Below are positions 24,969 through 38,330 of a DNA stretch of 57,461 nt, piece by piece. The translations under genes and the position numbers were made by a program. The stretch's first letter is position 1; every line of letters begins with the position of its first letter. The notes beneath the pieces are model-generated. The model was not told the origin of the DNA, ran no database searches, and saw only the letters and a program-made list of their open reading frames with translations. The DNA comes from DASTDH01 sp041167675 (GTDB lineage Bacteria > Verrucomicrobiota > Verrucomicrobiia > Chthoniobacterales > JAFAMB01): the NCBI GenBank assembly GCA_041167675.1, contig JBEEIB010000522.1, forward strand, positions 1 through 57,461, in the 5' to 3' direction.

Positions 24969-25173
24969 AGCTACTCGTTAACCGCGGGGAACTCGAGATA
25001 TCGCTCGCACGTTTAACATTAAATCTCATAGTCAGCTCCATTTGCGTGGCCGATTTGACAAGCCTCGCGTGTGGGGCTATTTCTGTTCCCCTTTGTTATT
25101 TTTACCCTCGAGGGAACGTTAATCTCGGTGCCTTACAGAAAGCGGTACCGGTCCGGTCAGAATAACCATCCGT

Positions 25174-28100
25174 ATGTCAGAGCGCATTTATTTCGGGAAG
25201 ATTAAAGAGGCGGTAGAGCCACCAAACCTAATCGAGGTTCAACTCGATTCTTATGTAGAGTTTTTGCAGAAGGATCTGCCGCCCAGCAAGCGCAAAAATG
25301 TAGGCCTCCAGGCCGTATTTCGGGAGGTTTTCCCGATCCAAAGTTACGACGATAAGGTCGTTCTCGACTTCGTAAGCTACGACATCGGTGAGCCGAAAAT
25401 GTCGGCGTTGGATTGTCAGCGGGAAGGGCAGACGTTTAGCGCGCCGTTACACGTCACCTTTCAGCTGCGCGATGAAAAGGGCACGAAAGAGGAGAAGGTC
25501 TATATGGGCGAGATCCCGCTCATGACCCCGCAAGGCACCTTCGTAATCAACGGAGCCGAGCGAGTGGTGGTGAGCCAACTGCATCGTTCGCCGGGCATCG
25601 CCTTTGAATCGTCGATCCATCTTAACGGGAAAGTCCTCTATAGTTTCCGCATCATTCCGGATCGCGGTTCCTGGCTGGAAGTACAGTTTGACACTAATGA
25701 TCTCCTTTACATCTATCTGGATCGTCGCAAACGCCGCCGGAAATTTTTGGCGACAACCTTCCTGCGCGCGATTGGCCACGGAAGTGATGAAGAGATCATC
25801 AAGGTTTTCTATCACATCGAAAAGCTTCCCTTGAAGAATGATCTCGAGGAAGAGCAGCTCAATACGAAGATTCTCATTCAGGATATACGCGACGGAGAAA
25901 TCACGGTTGCTCGCGCGTTTGAACCTCTAACCAAAGCGACGATTCAGCAGATTCTGACCCTCGGGGTTAATGAAGTCTCTGTCGTCGACATCAAAGACGA
26001 TGACACCATCATCAAGTCGGTCAAAAAAGATCCGGCCCACGATGAAGAAGAGGCATTAAAGGATATCTATCGTCGTTTGCGACCTGGCGATCCACCTACC
26101 GTGGCCAATGCTCGCGGTTTGTTGCGTCGTTTGTTCTTCGATCCCAAGAAGTACGATTTGGGTCGGGTTGGACGCTACAAGATTAACCAGAAACTCGGCA
26201 TCGACGTTGATCTGGTCGAGCGGACGCTGACCAAAGAAGATTTCATCGGAGCGATGAAGTATCTGGTCACACTGCGTAAGGGGGAAGGGATCCTGGACGA
26301 TATTGATCATCTTGGTAGCCGGCGGGTCCGGACCGTGGGAGAACTGTTGGCTAACCAGTGTCGCGTCGGTCTCGCGCGGACCGAGCGTCTGGTGAAAGAG
26401 CGGATGACTCTCTTCGACGTCAATATCGATGGGATGACTCCGCAAAAGCTGATTAATCCAAAGGCACTGAGCGCGGTCATTCGCGATTTCTTTGGACGTT
26501 CCCAGCTCAGCCAGTTCATGGATCAAACCAATCCGCTGGCGGAATTGACGCACAAGCGGCGCTTGTCCGCACTTGGACCAGGCGGTCTGAGCCGCGATCG
26601 GGCGGGATTTGAAGTGCGTGACGTGCATCCGTCCCATTACGGAAGAATTTGTCCGATCGAGACGCCGGAAGGCCCAAACATCGGCCTAATCAGCTCGATG
26701 AGTACCTTCGCGCGCATCAACGAGTTTGGCTTTATTGAAACACCCTATCGGCGTGTCCAAGATGGGCGGGTCACCGACCAAATTGACTACCTGACGGCGG
26801 ATCGGGAAGAGAATTACTTGGTTGCTCAAGCGAACGCTCCCATCGACGCCAAAGGTAATTTCCTGGATGAGAAAGTCTCCTGTCGCTACCGTGGCGATTT
26901 TTTGGAAGTGGAACCCTCAAAGATTCACTACATGGACATCTCGCCGAAACAGCTGGTTTCGGTCGCCGCTGGATTGATTCCCTTTTTGGAGCATGACGAT
27001 GCCAACCGAGCTTTGATGGGTTCGAATATGCAGCGCCAAGGCGTGCCTCTGATTCGCTCGGAAGCGCCGCTGGTCGGTACCGGCTTGGAAGGCAAAGTCG
27101 CGCGTGACTCGAAAGCGGTCATCGTCGCGGAGGGCGACGGCATTGTGGCTTCGGTGAACGCTGAACAGATCGTAACAACCCGCGATGGCAAATTGCCGGA
27201 GATGAAGAAAAAGGCGGTGAGCCGTCCGGATGAGGGCATCCACATCTACGAACTGCGAAAGTTCATGCGCTCTAACGCTGGAACCTGTATCAATCAGAAG
27301 CCAATTGTCGTCAAAGGCCAGAAGATAAAGAAGGGGCGGGTCATTGCCGACGGTCCTAACACCGAGGCGGGTGAGCTGGCGCTTGGGCGCAATGTCCTGG
27401 TGGCCTTCATGCCATGGAATGGATATAACTTTGAGGACGCCATTCTGATTTCCGAGAAAGTGGTGAAGGAGGACATCTACACCTCGATTCACATTGATGA
27501 GTTTGAGATTGGCGCTAGGGACACCAAGCTTGGACCGGAAGAGATTACGCGGGATATTCCGAATGTCAGCGAGGAGGCATTGCGCAACCTTGGTTCGGAT
27601 GGAGTGATCCGCGTCGGCGCCGAAGTGAAGCCGGGTGATATTCTGGTAGGAAAAATTACTCCCAAGAGTGAAACGGAGTTAGCTCCGGAAGAACGCTTGC
27701 TCCGCGCGATCTTCGGTGAGAAAGCGGCTGACGTTAAAGACACGTCGCTCACTGTCCCATCTGGGACTTATGGCATCGTCATGGATGTGAAAGTCTCCTC
27801 GCGAAAAGAAGTAGCGAAGCAAAAGTTGACTCCGGCGGAGACTAAACGTCAGGCCAAACAGATTGGGGAAGATTATCGAAAGAAGAAAGAAGAGCTGCAC
27901 GAAGAATTGACTGAAGCGCTCTCCAACATCCTTCTTGGCGAAAAGATTCCGCTGGATGTGGTGAACGCTGAGACCGGCGAAATCATCATTCCGGCAAATC
28001 GCAAGATTACCAAGACGCTGCTGCGCAAATTGGCGGGAGTTTACGACCACATCGACATCGACCCCAGCCCGATCCGCAACAAGATTCGCGAGATCATCAG

Positions 28101-28983
28101 CTCTTTCGAACACAAGTTTGCCGAGCTCGACCTGGAGAAGGATCGTTCGCTTGATCGGATCGAGAGCGGCGATGATATCGATCCGGGAATCATCAAGCAG
28201 GTGAAGGTTTACATCGCTAGTAAGCGGAAGCTGAGTGTTGGCGATAAGATGGCCGGAAGACATGGGAATAAGGGCGTCGTGGCGAAGATCGTTCCGGAAG
28301 AGGATATGCCGTTTTTGAGTGACGGTACCCCGGTCGAGATTGTTCTGAATCCATTAGGTGTGCCGAGCCGTATGAACGTCGGTCAGGTCCTTGAGACTCA
28401 CCTTGGTGTCGCGGCGAAGGCGCTCGGATTTACGGTGGCTACGCCGGTATTCGATGGAATCGAGGAGCCTGAGGTTAGAAAATATTTAACCGAGGCCCGT
28501 AAAGTGGACGGTTTCACCTGGGTAAATGAAAATGGGAAATCGATCCTCTTTGATGGACGCACTGGCGAGCAGTTCGATCAACAGGTTGTGGTTGGCTATA
28601 TCTATATGCTCAAACTCGGGCATCTGGTTGCCGACAAGATCCATGCGCGAGCGGTTGGACCGTATTCCCTGGTGACCCAGCAACCTCTGGGCGGAAAAGC
28701 TCAGTATGGTGGTCAGCGTTTCGGCGAGATGGAAGTTTGGGCGCTCGAAGCTTACGGCGCGGCTTACACGCTGCAGGAGTTGTTAACGGTGAAATCGGAT
28801 GATGTCCAGGGTAGGACCCGCATCTACGAATCCATCGTCAAAGGTGACAATTCGCTGGAGGCGGGAACTCCGGAATCTTTCAACGTTTTAATCAAAGAAA
28901 TGCAGAGCCTTGGATTAGACGTGAAGGTGGGTGGCCGACCACAGACGTTCATTGATACCCCTTTGGAAGTGGCCGCAGGATAA
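25174..28983 (+). CDS. rpoB: DNA-directed RNA polymerase subunit beta
   Basis: Catalytic beta subunit of 1269 residues. Recognisable segments in order: the N-terminal IQLDSY-like VQLDSYVEFLQKDL, the fork/rifampicin region around FFGRSQLSQFMDQTNPLAEL and LTHKRRLSALGPGGLSRDRA, the VRDVHPSHYGRICPIETPEG block, KMAGRHGNKGVV, and the C-terminal LGGKAQYGGQRFGEMEVWAL (parts). The rifampicin-site residues look wild type (Q, D, H, R and S in the expected places). It has its own promoter candidate upstream and is 195 bases from rpoC. Confidence 0.99.
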   Translation: MSERIYFGKIKEAVEPPNLIEVQLDSYVEFLQKDLPPSKRKNVGLQAVFREVFPIQSYDDKVVLDFVSYDIGEPKMSALDCQREGQTFSAPLHVTFQLRDEKGTKEEKVYMGEIPLMTPQGTFVINGAERVVVSQLHRSPGIAFESSIHLNGKVLYSFRIIPDRGSWLEVQFDTNDLLYIYLDRRKRRRKFLATTFLRAIGHGSDEEIIKVFYHIEKLPLKNDLEEEQLNTKILIQDIRDGEITVARAFEPLTKATIQQILTLGVNEVSVVDIKDDDTIIKSVKKDPAHDEEEALKDIYRRLRPGDPPTVANARGLLRRLFFDPKKYDLGRVGRYKINQKLGIDVDLVERTLTKEDFIGAMKYLVTLRKGEGILDDIDHLGSRRVRTVGELLANQCRVGLARTERLVKERMTLFDVNIDGMTPQKLINPKALSAVIRDFFGRSQLSQFMDQTNPLAELTHKRRLSALGPGGLSRDRAGFEVRDVHPSHYGRICPIETPEGPNIGLISSMSTFARINEFGFIETPYRRVQDGRVTDQIDYLTADREENYLVAQANAPIDAKGNFLDEKVSCRYRGDFLEVEPSKIHYMDISPKQLVSVAAGLIPFLEHDDANRALMGSNMQRQGVPLIRSEAPLVGTGLEGKVARDSKAVIVAEGDGIVASVNAEQIVTTRDGKLPEMKKKAVSRPDEGIHIYELRKFMRSNAGTCINQKPIVVKGQKIKKGRVIADGPNTEAGELALGRNVLVAFMPWNGYNFEDAILISEKVVKEDIYTSIHIDEFEIGARDTKLGPEEITRDIPNVSEEALRNLGSDGVIRVGAEVKPGDILVGKITPKSETELAPEERLLRAIFGEKAADVKDTSLTVPSGTYGIVMDVKVSSRKEVAKQKLTPAETKRQAKQIGEDYRKKKEELHEELTEALSNILLGEKIPLDVVNAETGEIIIPANRKITKTLLRKLAGVYDHIDIDPSPIRNKIREIISSFEHKFAELDLEKDRSLDRIESGDDIDPGIIKQVKVYIASKRKLSVGDKMAGRHGNKGVVAKIVPEEDMPFLSDGTPVEIVLNPLGVPSRMNVGQVLETHLGVAAKALGFTVATPVFDGIEEPEVRKYLTEARKVDGFTWVNENGKSILFDGRTGEQFDQQVVVGYIYMLKLGHLVADKIHARAVGPYSLVTQQPLGGKAQYGGQRFGEMEVWALEAYGAAYTLQELLTVKSDDVQGRTRIYESIVKGDNSLEAGTPESFNVLIKEMQSLGLDVKVGGRPQTFIDTPLEVAAG

Positions 28984-29066
28984 TGCAGCCTTATCAAGGA
29001 ATTATCTTGCGATCAGAAGTGGTAAAAACGGCTCCGATTTTTGCCTTCCGGCAAATGCCGGCTGAA

Positions 29067-29096
29067 TTGTCCGAAGCGCTGTCGAAAGACTCTAAT
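29067..29096 (+). promoter_or_regulatory. Weak candidate promoter before rpoC
   Basis: TTGTCC, an 18-base spacer and TCTAAT in the 195-base rpoB-rpoC gap. The spacer is slightly long and this gap is normally not a promoter region, so it is tentative. Confidence 0.3.
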
Positions 29097-29178
29097 TTAA
29101 AGAAAACTAACAGAAAGCCTCGAGGTTAGCGGTCCCCGAGCGTGTTTCGCTTTTTCAGTAACTCTACCGCGGTAAAAT

Positions 29179-33288
<4,110 letters not shown>

Positions 33289-33293
33289 TTTTT

Positions 33294-33318
33294 GGTAGGG
33301 ACGCGCTCCTGCGCGTCC
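33294..33318. repeat. GTAGGGACG-family palindrome, copy 3 (left half)
   Basis: GGTAGGGAC followed by GGACGCG-CTCCTG-CGCGTCC, matching the left half of the copy at 22915. The right half is missing. Confidence 0.7.
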
Positions 33319-33329
33319 GCCAAGAAACC

Positions 33330-33378
33330 GTAAGCAGAGAACAGTTAACAGTGAATCCAAAGCTGTGAACCTGTAACT
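33330..33378. repeat. Degenerate 7-base-period array before the adenosyltransferase gene
   Basis: Seven 7-mers in phase: GTAAGCA, GAGAACA, GTTAACA, GTGAATC, CAAAGCT, GTGAACC, TGTAACT. The array ends 3 bases before the start codon. Confidence 0.6.
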
Positions 33379-33381
33379 CGA

Positions 33382-33927
33382 ATGTCGATTGCCACCAAAA
33401 CTGGAGACGCTGGTGAAACGGCGCTGATGTACGGGCGACGGGTGCCTAAGATGCATCGTCGAGTGGAGGCTTACGGCGCGGTCGACGAGTTAAACGCCGC
33501 GCTGGGGTTATTTCGCGCGACCGCAGACCATGCTATCATTCAGGAGAAGGTTTATGCGGTTCAGAAGGAATTGGTTGTTTTGATGGGTGAGTTGGCAGTG
33601 GCGGACGAAGACCGTGAGCGATATCAGAAAGATGGATTTGAGCTCGTGGATTCAGCTATGGTTGATCGGCTGACTGCGATCGTCGAAGATCTTGAGAGAA
33701 ATCATCATGTCTCCTACAAGCATTGGGCAACTCCCGGCCAAAACTTGGAATCGGCTTCGTTAGATGTTGCTCGTACGATCTGTCGTCGAGCGGAACGCAG
33801 AGTGGTGGCCCTGGCCGATAGTGCAGAATATGTTAACCCGGAAAGCATCCGGTATTTGAACAGGCTTTCCGACGTTCTCTGGTTGTTTGCGCGGTACGCC
33901 GAGAACGCCAAGGAAGATACTCATTAG
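33382..33927 (+). CDS. pduO: PduO-type cob(I)alamin adenosyltransferase
   Basis: Protein of 181 residues that transfers adenosyl from ATP to cob(I)alamin to make coenzyme B12. It shows the N-terminal ATP-binding TKTGDAGETAL, the YGAVDELNAALG helix, the RTICRRAERRVVAL arginine motif and YLNRLSDVLWLFARY, all typical of the PduO/MMAB family. The length is standard. It stands alone between rpoC and rpsB, with no other B12 gene visible. The start codon directly follows a 7-base repeat array, and no ordinary Shine-Dalgarno sequence is seen. Confidence 0.93.
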   Translation: MSIATKTGDAGETALMYGRRVPKMHRRVEAYGAVDELNAALGLFRATADHAIIQEKVYAVQKELVVLMGELAVADEDRERYQKDGFELVDSAMVDRLTAIVEDLERNHHVSYKHWATPGQNLESASLDVARTICRRAERRVVALADSAEYVNPESIRYLNRLSDVLWLFARYAENAKEDTH

Positions 33928-34086
33928 CGTCGAATTTCGGGCACGATGAATGTACGTTTAGAGGCGGCATGGACACTCAAATTAGGTGGCCGGAACGGAA
34001 AATTCTTTCGCTTGCGCATCCGGGGAGGCTGCAGCATAGTCACCGACTCTAGCCGGAACGCAAAAAGGGTTGTCTAAATAATAGAT

Positions 34087-34815
34087 ATGTCTTCGATAGA
34101 ATTAATGACCGAACTCCTGGAAGCGGGAGTTCATTTCGGGCACCAAACAAAACGGTGGAATCCGAAAATGAAGCCCTTCATTTTCGAGCAACGTAATTCC
34201 ATCTATATCATCAATTTATCTGAGACCGTAAAGCAACTGCAGGTGGCGACGGATTTTCTGGCCAATGTGGCGCGCAACGGTGGGAAGGTCCTTTTCATTG
34301 GATGCAAAAAGCAGGCGCAAGAAGCGGTAAAAGAAGCTGCGCAAGCCTGTGGACAACTCTATGTGAACCAGCGATGGCTGGGCGGGACTTTGACGAATTT
34401 AACGACGATTCGAAAGAGCGTCGGTCGATTGAGCTATCTCGAACAGATCGAGAAGTCGCCCGAATATTCTCAGATGGGAAAGCAAGAACTCTCCGCGCTT
34501 CGCCGGGAGGCCGAGAAACTTCGGCGTAACCTGGAAGGCATTCGAACCATGGAGCGGCTTCCAGATGCTCTGGTGGTGATTGATACGACGCGGGAGGCGA
34601 TCGCTGTGGCAGAGGCTCGGCGATTAAATATCCCCACTGTAGCTATTGTTGATACCAATGCGGATCCTGATTTGGTAACTTATCCGATCGCTGGCAACGA
34701 TGACGCGATTCGGGCGATCCGCGTGATTCTGCAAAAGCTTGTAGACGCTATTTACACGGCTACCCACGAAGCGAACAAAGAAACCACCGTTGGGTTAGCT
34801 GCAGTCGCTGAATAA
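34087..34815 (+). CDS. rpsB: 30S ribosomal protein S2
   Basis: Protein of 242 residues. The N-terminal LLEAGVHFGHQTKRWNPKMK, FIGCKKQAQEAV, NQRWLGGTLTN and PDALVVIDTTREAIAVAEA segments are near-consensus for S2. It joins the small subunit late and binds S1. It is followed by tsf, as in most bacteria, with an attenuator-like hairpin between. Confidence 0.98.
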   Translation: MSSIELMTELLEAGVHFGHQTKRWNPKMKPFIFEQRNSIYIINLSETVKQLQVATDFLANVARNGGKVLFIGCKKQAQEAVKEAAQACGQLYVNQRWLGGTLTNLTTIRKSVGRLSYLEQIEKSPEYSQMGKQELSALRREAEKLRRNLEGIRTMERLPDALVVIDTTREAIAVAEARRLNIPTVAIVDTNADPDLVTYPIAGNDDAIRAIRVILQKLVDAIYTATHEANKETTVGLAAVAE

Positions 34816-34826
34816 ATTCAACCTCT

Positions 34827-34863
34827 CGTTTCTGGCTAATCAGGTCGGAAACGCTTTTTTTTT
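34827..34863 (+). terminator. Terminator or attenuator between rpsB and tsf
   Basis: Stem CGTTTC/GAAACG (34827-34832, 34848-34853) with a 15-base loop, then C and nine T. It ends 5 bases before the tsf start, so it also overlaps the place of a ribosome binding site. Confidence 0.6.
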
Positions 34864-34868
34864 GATCT

Positions 34869-35507
34869 ATGGCTGACGTAAATCCTGCGCTTGTCAAACA
34901 GCTACGCGAAAAAACCAACGCCGGCATGATGGACTGCAAGAAGGCACTGGTCGAGACCGACGGTGACCTGGAAAAGGCGGAAGATCTGTTACGAAAAAAA
35001 GGAATCGCCGGTGCCTCGAAAAAGGCCTCCCGTTCTGCGAAAGAAGGAATCGTGGCTTCGTACATCCATCTGCAGGGAAAGGTGGGAGTTTTGGTAGAGG
35101 TCAACTGCGAGACTGATTTTGTCGCTAAGAACGAAATTTTCCGAGAGTTCGTAAAGGATATTACTCTGCACATCGCGGCAGCTCATCCGATATACGTGAG
35201 CCGTGATCAAGTGTCTTCCGATGTTATCGAGCGCGAACGAGAAATTTATCGAGCACAGGTTCAAGGTAAACCGGCCAATGTGGTCGACAAGATCGTAGAG
35301 GGAAAACTAGACAAGTTTTTCGGTAGTGTCTGTTTGCTTGACCAAGCATTTATCAAGAATCCCGATCAATCCATTCGCGACCTGGTTTCCGCTAAAATCG
35401 CGGAGTTGGGCGAGAACATTGTCATACGCCGCTTTAGCCGTTATGCAGTAGGCGAAGACCTTGAAGGGGAGACGGGTGTGGCTGAGCAGGAGCAGGCAGC
35501 GGCGTAG
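34869..35507 (+). CDS. tsf: Elongation factor Ts
   Basis: Nucleotide exchange factor for EF-Tu, 212 residues. The N-terminal UBA-like domain (VKQLREKTNAGMMDCKKALV), the exchange motif CETDFVAKNEIF (about 75-86) and the KPANVVDKIVEGKL coil are present. It is a short form that resembles Thermus-type EF-Ts more than the 283-residue E. coli protein; part of the core subdomain is missing, which is known in several phyla. No Shine-Dalgarno sequence is visible because a run of nine T lies just before the start. Confidence 0.96.
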   Translation: MADVNPALVKQLREKTNAGMMDCKKALVETDGDLEKAEDLLRKKGIAGASKKASRSAKEGIVASYIHLQGKVGVLVEVNCETDFVAKNEIFREFVKDITLHIAAAHPIYVSRDQVSSDVIEREREIYRAQVQGKPANVVDKIVEGKLDKFFGSVCLLDQAFIKNPDQSIRDLVSAKIAELGENIVIRRFSRYAVGEDLEGETGVAEQEQAAA

Positions 35508-35967
35508 AGGTTTGAAACTGCGTTTTTTCGGTAGCGGCGACTAGCTTGCCCGACCTAGTCTGTGGCTTCGAGATGGCCGGTCTGCGAGACCGAGACGACG
35601 TCGGATCCGCCATCCGCCTCTGGTTTTGACGCCCGCTTGAAATTGGCGCGGAGCTGCTCGCTTTGCGCAGCTGAAAACTGCAGGGTAGGATGACGAGAAT
35701 GGCGACTGCGGTTTCTGGCTGAGTTGAGCAGTTCACCTTGATCGATTTTTCAGATTCCTCTGAACTCTAAGCCACGACGGGACAGTCGCCGCTGAAGAGG
35801 GCGCGGATAAAACCGGGAAGGGCTCCGCCTCGCGCGTCCCGCTGCTCCATAATGAAACCGGCAGGTTCTCCCTGCGGCGCGTTGGGACAGCTTTCCCTAA
35901 GGACTTATCCTGCTCTCCTTAAAAACCGGCGTTGCAGTTTATCGGCCGATTGGTTATATCGCCGGTC
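35508..35967. other. 460-base spacer between tsf and the ABC importer genes
   Basis: No convincing gene on either strand. It contains the inverted-repeat element at 35533-35793 and, near the right end, GC-rich short palindromes. Confidence 0.4.
35533..35793. mobile_element. Possible MITE-like or decayed element with inverted ends
   Basis: Ends AGCGGCGACT (35533-35542) and AGTCGCCGCT (35784-35793) are exact reverse complements. A second inner pair, GTGGCTT near 35564 and AAGCCAC near 35770, extends the match with gaps. There is no transposase frame or visible target-site duplication, so this is tentative. Confidence 0.35.
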
Positions 35968-37092
35968 ATGAAACGTCTGCTGTTCCTCCTGTTTTGGGCG
36001 TCGTTAGGCGCGGGCTCCGCGGTTCTGGCGCAGGATACAATCAAAATCGGCGAGTTCGGATCGCTCACCGGCGGTAATGCGAGCTTCGGCATCTCGCAAA
36101 ATAACGGCGTCCAAATGGCTCTCGAAGAAGTCAATAGCTCCGGTGGAGTGCTCGGTAAGAAGATCGATCTCACGGTCGAAGATAATCAGACCAAACAGGG
36201 GCAAACCACCACAATCGTAAAGAAGCTGATCTCGGAAGATCACGTGGTTGCTTTGATCGGCGAGGTTGCTTCTTCCAAAACGCTGGAGGCGGCCCCGATT
36301 GCTCAAGCCTCGAAAATTCCGCTACTTGCCACGGCGGCGACCAATCCGGCAGTTACCCAGACTGGCGACTATGTTTTCCGCGTCTGCTTCACTGACGATT
36401 TTCAGGCGGTCGTGATTGCCCGCTTTGTGCTGGAAACGCTGCAGAAAAAGAAAGTCGCTTTTATGACCGATGTGAAACAGGACTACAGTGTCGGCCTGAC
36501 CAAAATCGCCAAAGAGTACCTCGAGAAGAATGGTGGAGAGATTGTGAAGGAGCAGAGCTACAGTTCGGATGACAAGGACTTTCGGGCCCAATTGACAGCG
36601 ATCAAGGCGGCGAACCCGGATGTGATCATCATCACCGGTTACTACCCGGAGGCCGCATTGATCGCGAAGCAAGCCCGGCAATTTGGCATCAAAGCGGTGT
36701 TAGCCGGTGGCGACGGTTGGGATGGTTCTTCGTTGATTCCGGTGGGCGGCAGCGCGGTCGAGGGCGCTTACTTCTCGGATCACTTTGCGGTTTCGGACAC
36801 GTCGCCCCTGGTCCAGAATTTCGTCGCGGCATATAAGAAGAAGTATAATACTGCTCCGGACGCATTTGCGGCATTGGGTTACGACGCGTTTAAACTTCTG
36901 GTCGACGCGATCAAACGGGCGGGCGGGACCGATCCGGAGAAACTGCGCGACGCGATCGCGAGCACCAAGGATTTCCCTGGCGTGTCCGGCAAGATTACGA
37001 TTAATCCCGAACGAAATGCGACGAAGTCTGCCGTCATTCTGACGATCAAGAACGGCGCTTTTGATTATTTCAAAACGATCGAACCGAAATAA
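35968..37092 (+). CDS. livK: Branched-chain amino-acid-type ABC transporter, substrate-binding protein 1
   Basis: Periplasmic solute-binding protein of 374 residues (type I fold, LivK/Peripla_BP_6). A signal peptide (about 1-22, cut near VLAQ-D) precedes IKIGEFGSLTGGNASFGI, the usual N-terminal strand, followed by NNGVQMALEEVNSSGG, the GEVASSKTLEAAPIAQ hinge region and AALGYDAFKLLVDAI. Start chosen at the ATG before KRLLFLLFW; upstream codons do not fit a signal peptide. A hairpin with T-rich tail follows, so this gene may be made in excess over the permease genes, as is common. Confidence 0.93.
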   Translation: MKRLLFLLFWASLGAGSAVLAQDTIKIGEFGSLTGGNASFGISQNNGVQMALEEVNSSGGVLGKKIDLTVEDNQTKQGQTTTIVKKLISEDHVVALIGEVASSKTLEAAPIAQASKIPLLATAATNPAVTQTGDYVFRVCFTDDFQAVVIARFVLETLQKKKVAFMTDVKQDYSVGLTKIAKEYLEKNGGEIVKEQSYSSDDKDFRAQLTAIKAANPDVIIITGYYPEAALIAKQARQFGIKAVLAGGDGWDGSSLIPVGGSAVEGAYFSDHFAVSDTSPLVQNFVAAYKKKYNTAPDAFAALGYDAFKLLVDAIKRAGGTDPEKLRDAIASTKDFPGVSGKITINPERNATKSAVILTIKNGAFDYFKTIEPK

Positions 37093-37125
37093 CCGTTGAT
37101 CGAGCGGATCAGCAGAGCGACGAGG

Positions 37126-37161
37126 AACACGAGAGTCGGAACGGCTCTCGTGTTTTAGTTT
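37126..37161 (+). terminator. Hairpin between the two binding-protein genes
   Basis: Perfect 10-bp stem AACACGAGAG/CTCTCGTGTT with a 9-base loop, then TTAGTTT. It could be a partial terminator or an mRNA-stabilising element between paralogues. Confidence 0.65.
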
Positions 37162-37177
37162 GCAATTCCCTTTCTTA

Positions 37178-38302
37178 ATGCGCGCTGCTTTCTTCTGGGC
37201 CAGCCTCGTGGTTGGTTTTTCGTTCCTTCTCATTTCACTGGTCAGCGGAGAGATCAAAGTCGGAGTGGTAAGCTGTCTCTCCGGTGGGCTATCTACATTC
37301 GGAATTTCGAGTGTGCAGGGAACAAAATTGGCTGCCGAGGAAATCAATTCGGCCGGCGGCATCCTTCGCCAGCCTCTGACCCTGATCATCGATGACAACC
37401 AATCCAGGTCTGGTGAAACGGCGAGAATTGTCCGCAAATTTCTCACGCAGGATCGGGTGGTTGCTATTCTCGGTGATCTGACTTCGTCGCTCACGATGGA
37501 GGCTGCGCCATTGGCGCAGAACGCGCATGTCCCGCTCCTTACTCCAACCGCTACCAATGTAGCGATCACGCCAATTGGAGATTTTGTCTTCCGGAGTTGC
37601 TTTACCGACCCGTTTACCGGCCGGGTCATGGCACGGTTTGCGCTGGATCATTTGCATGCTCGGCGGGCCGTGATCATGACCGATATTAAACAAGATTACA
37701 GCGTAGGGGTAGCGGCTGAATTGAAGCAATATTTTGGCGCCAACGGCGGACTACTTGTGGAAGATCTCTCTTTCAGCAGTGGCGACACCGATTTTCGAGC
37801 CCAGCTTTCGAAGCTGAAGGCGGTTCGGCCAGAGGTGGTCTTCCTGCCCGCTTATTATCCAGAAGTGAGTCTGATTTTGCGGGAAGCTCGTCTTCTCGGA
37901 GTGACCGCTCCATTTGTGGGCGGCGAGGGTTGGGATAGCCCAGCTCTGGTACAGATCGCCGGAAAAAGCGCGGACGGGAGCTATTATGCAAATCACTTCT
38001 CTTCGCGTGACCCTGACCCACGAGTGCAGCAATTCGTCGCTCGCTACGAAGAACGATATCACGCCGTTCCCGATGCGCTCGCTGCGCTCTGGTACGATGG
38101 GATGCGATTGATGGTAGACGCGATTGAACGGGCTGGCTCTGATAACCCGGAAAAGATCCGGGATGCACTGGCCCAGACCAAAGACTTTTCTGGTGTGACT
38201 GGAAACATCTCGCTGGACGGTCAAAGAAACGCTACTAAGCCTGGCGTGATTGTAACGATTCAGGCGGGAACGATTAAGATGGTGGAGAGAGTAAATCCCT
38301 AG
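37178..38302 (+). CDS. livK: Branched-chain amino-acid-type ABC transporter, substrate-binding protein 2
   Basis: Second solute-binding protein, again 374 residues. It is a clear tandem paralogue of the upstream one: SCLSGGLSTFGISSVQGTKL, AAPLAQNAHVPLLTPTATN, DIKQDYSVGVAAELK and TKDFSGVTGNI align position by position with the first. It has a hydrophobic signal (about 1-22). The ATG at 37178 is the natural start; a TTG 18 bases earlier is unlikely. Ligand-loop residues differ (GEGWDSP here against GGDGWDGS), so the two probably bind different solutes. It is 28 bases before livH. Confidence 0.92.
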   Translation: MRAAFFWASLVVGFSFLLISLVSGEIKVGVVSCLSGGLSTFGISSVQGTKLAAEEINSAGGILRQPLTLIIDDNQSRSGETARIVRKFLTQDRVVAILGDLTSSLTMEAAPLAQNAHVPLLTPTATNVAITPIGDFVFRSCFTDPFTGRVMARFALDHLHARRAVIMTDIKQDYSVGVAAELKQYFGANGGLLVEDLSFSSGDTDFRAQLSKLKAVRPEVVFLPAYYPEVSLILREARLLGVTAPFVGGEGWDSPALVQIAGKSADGSYYANHFSSRDPDPRVQQFVARYEERYHAVPDALAALWYDGMRLMVDAIERAGSDNPEKIRDALAQTKDFSGVTGNISLDGQRNATKPGVIVTIQAGTIKMVERVNP

Positions 38303-38330
38303 CAGACCGTTGAAATATTTTTGAGACGAA

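Noticed and set aside
35434..35736. Minus-strand frame of 100 codons after tsf
   Set aside because: It overlaps the 3' end of tsf on the other strand and lies in the inverted-repeat element; the peptide is Ser/Pro/Arg-rich with no motif.
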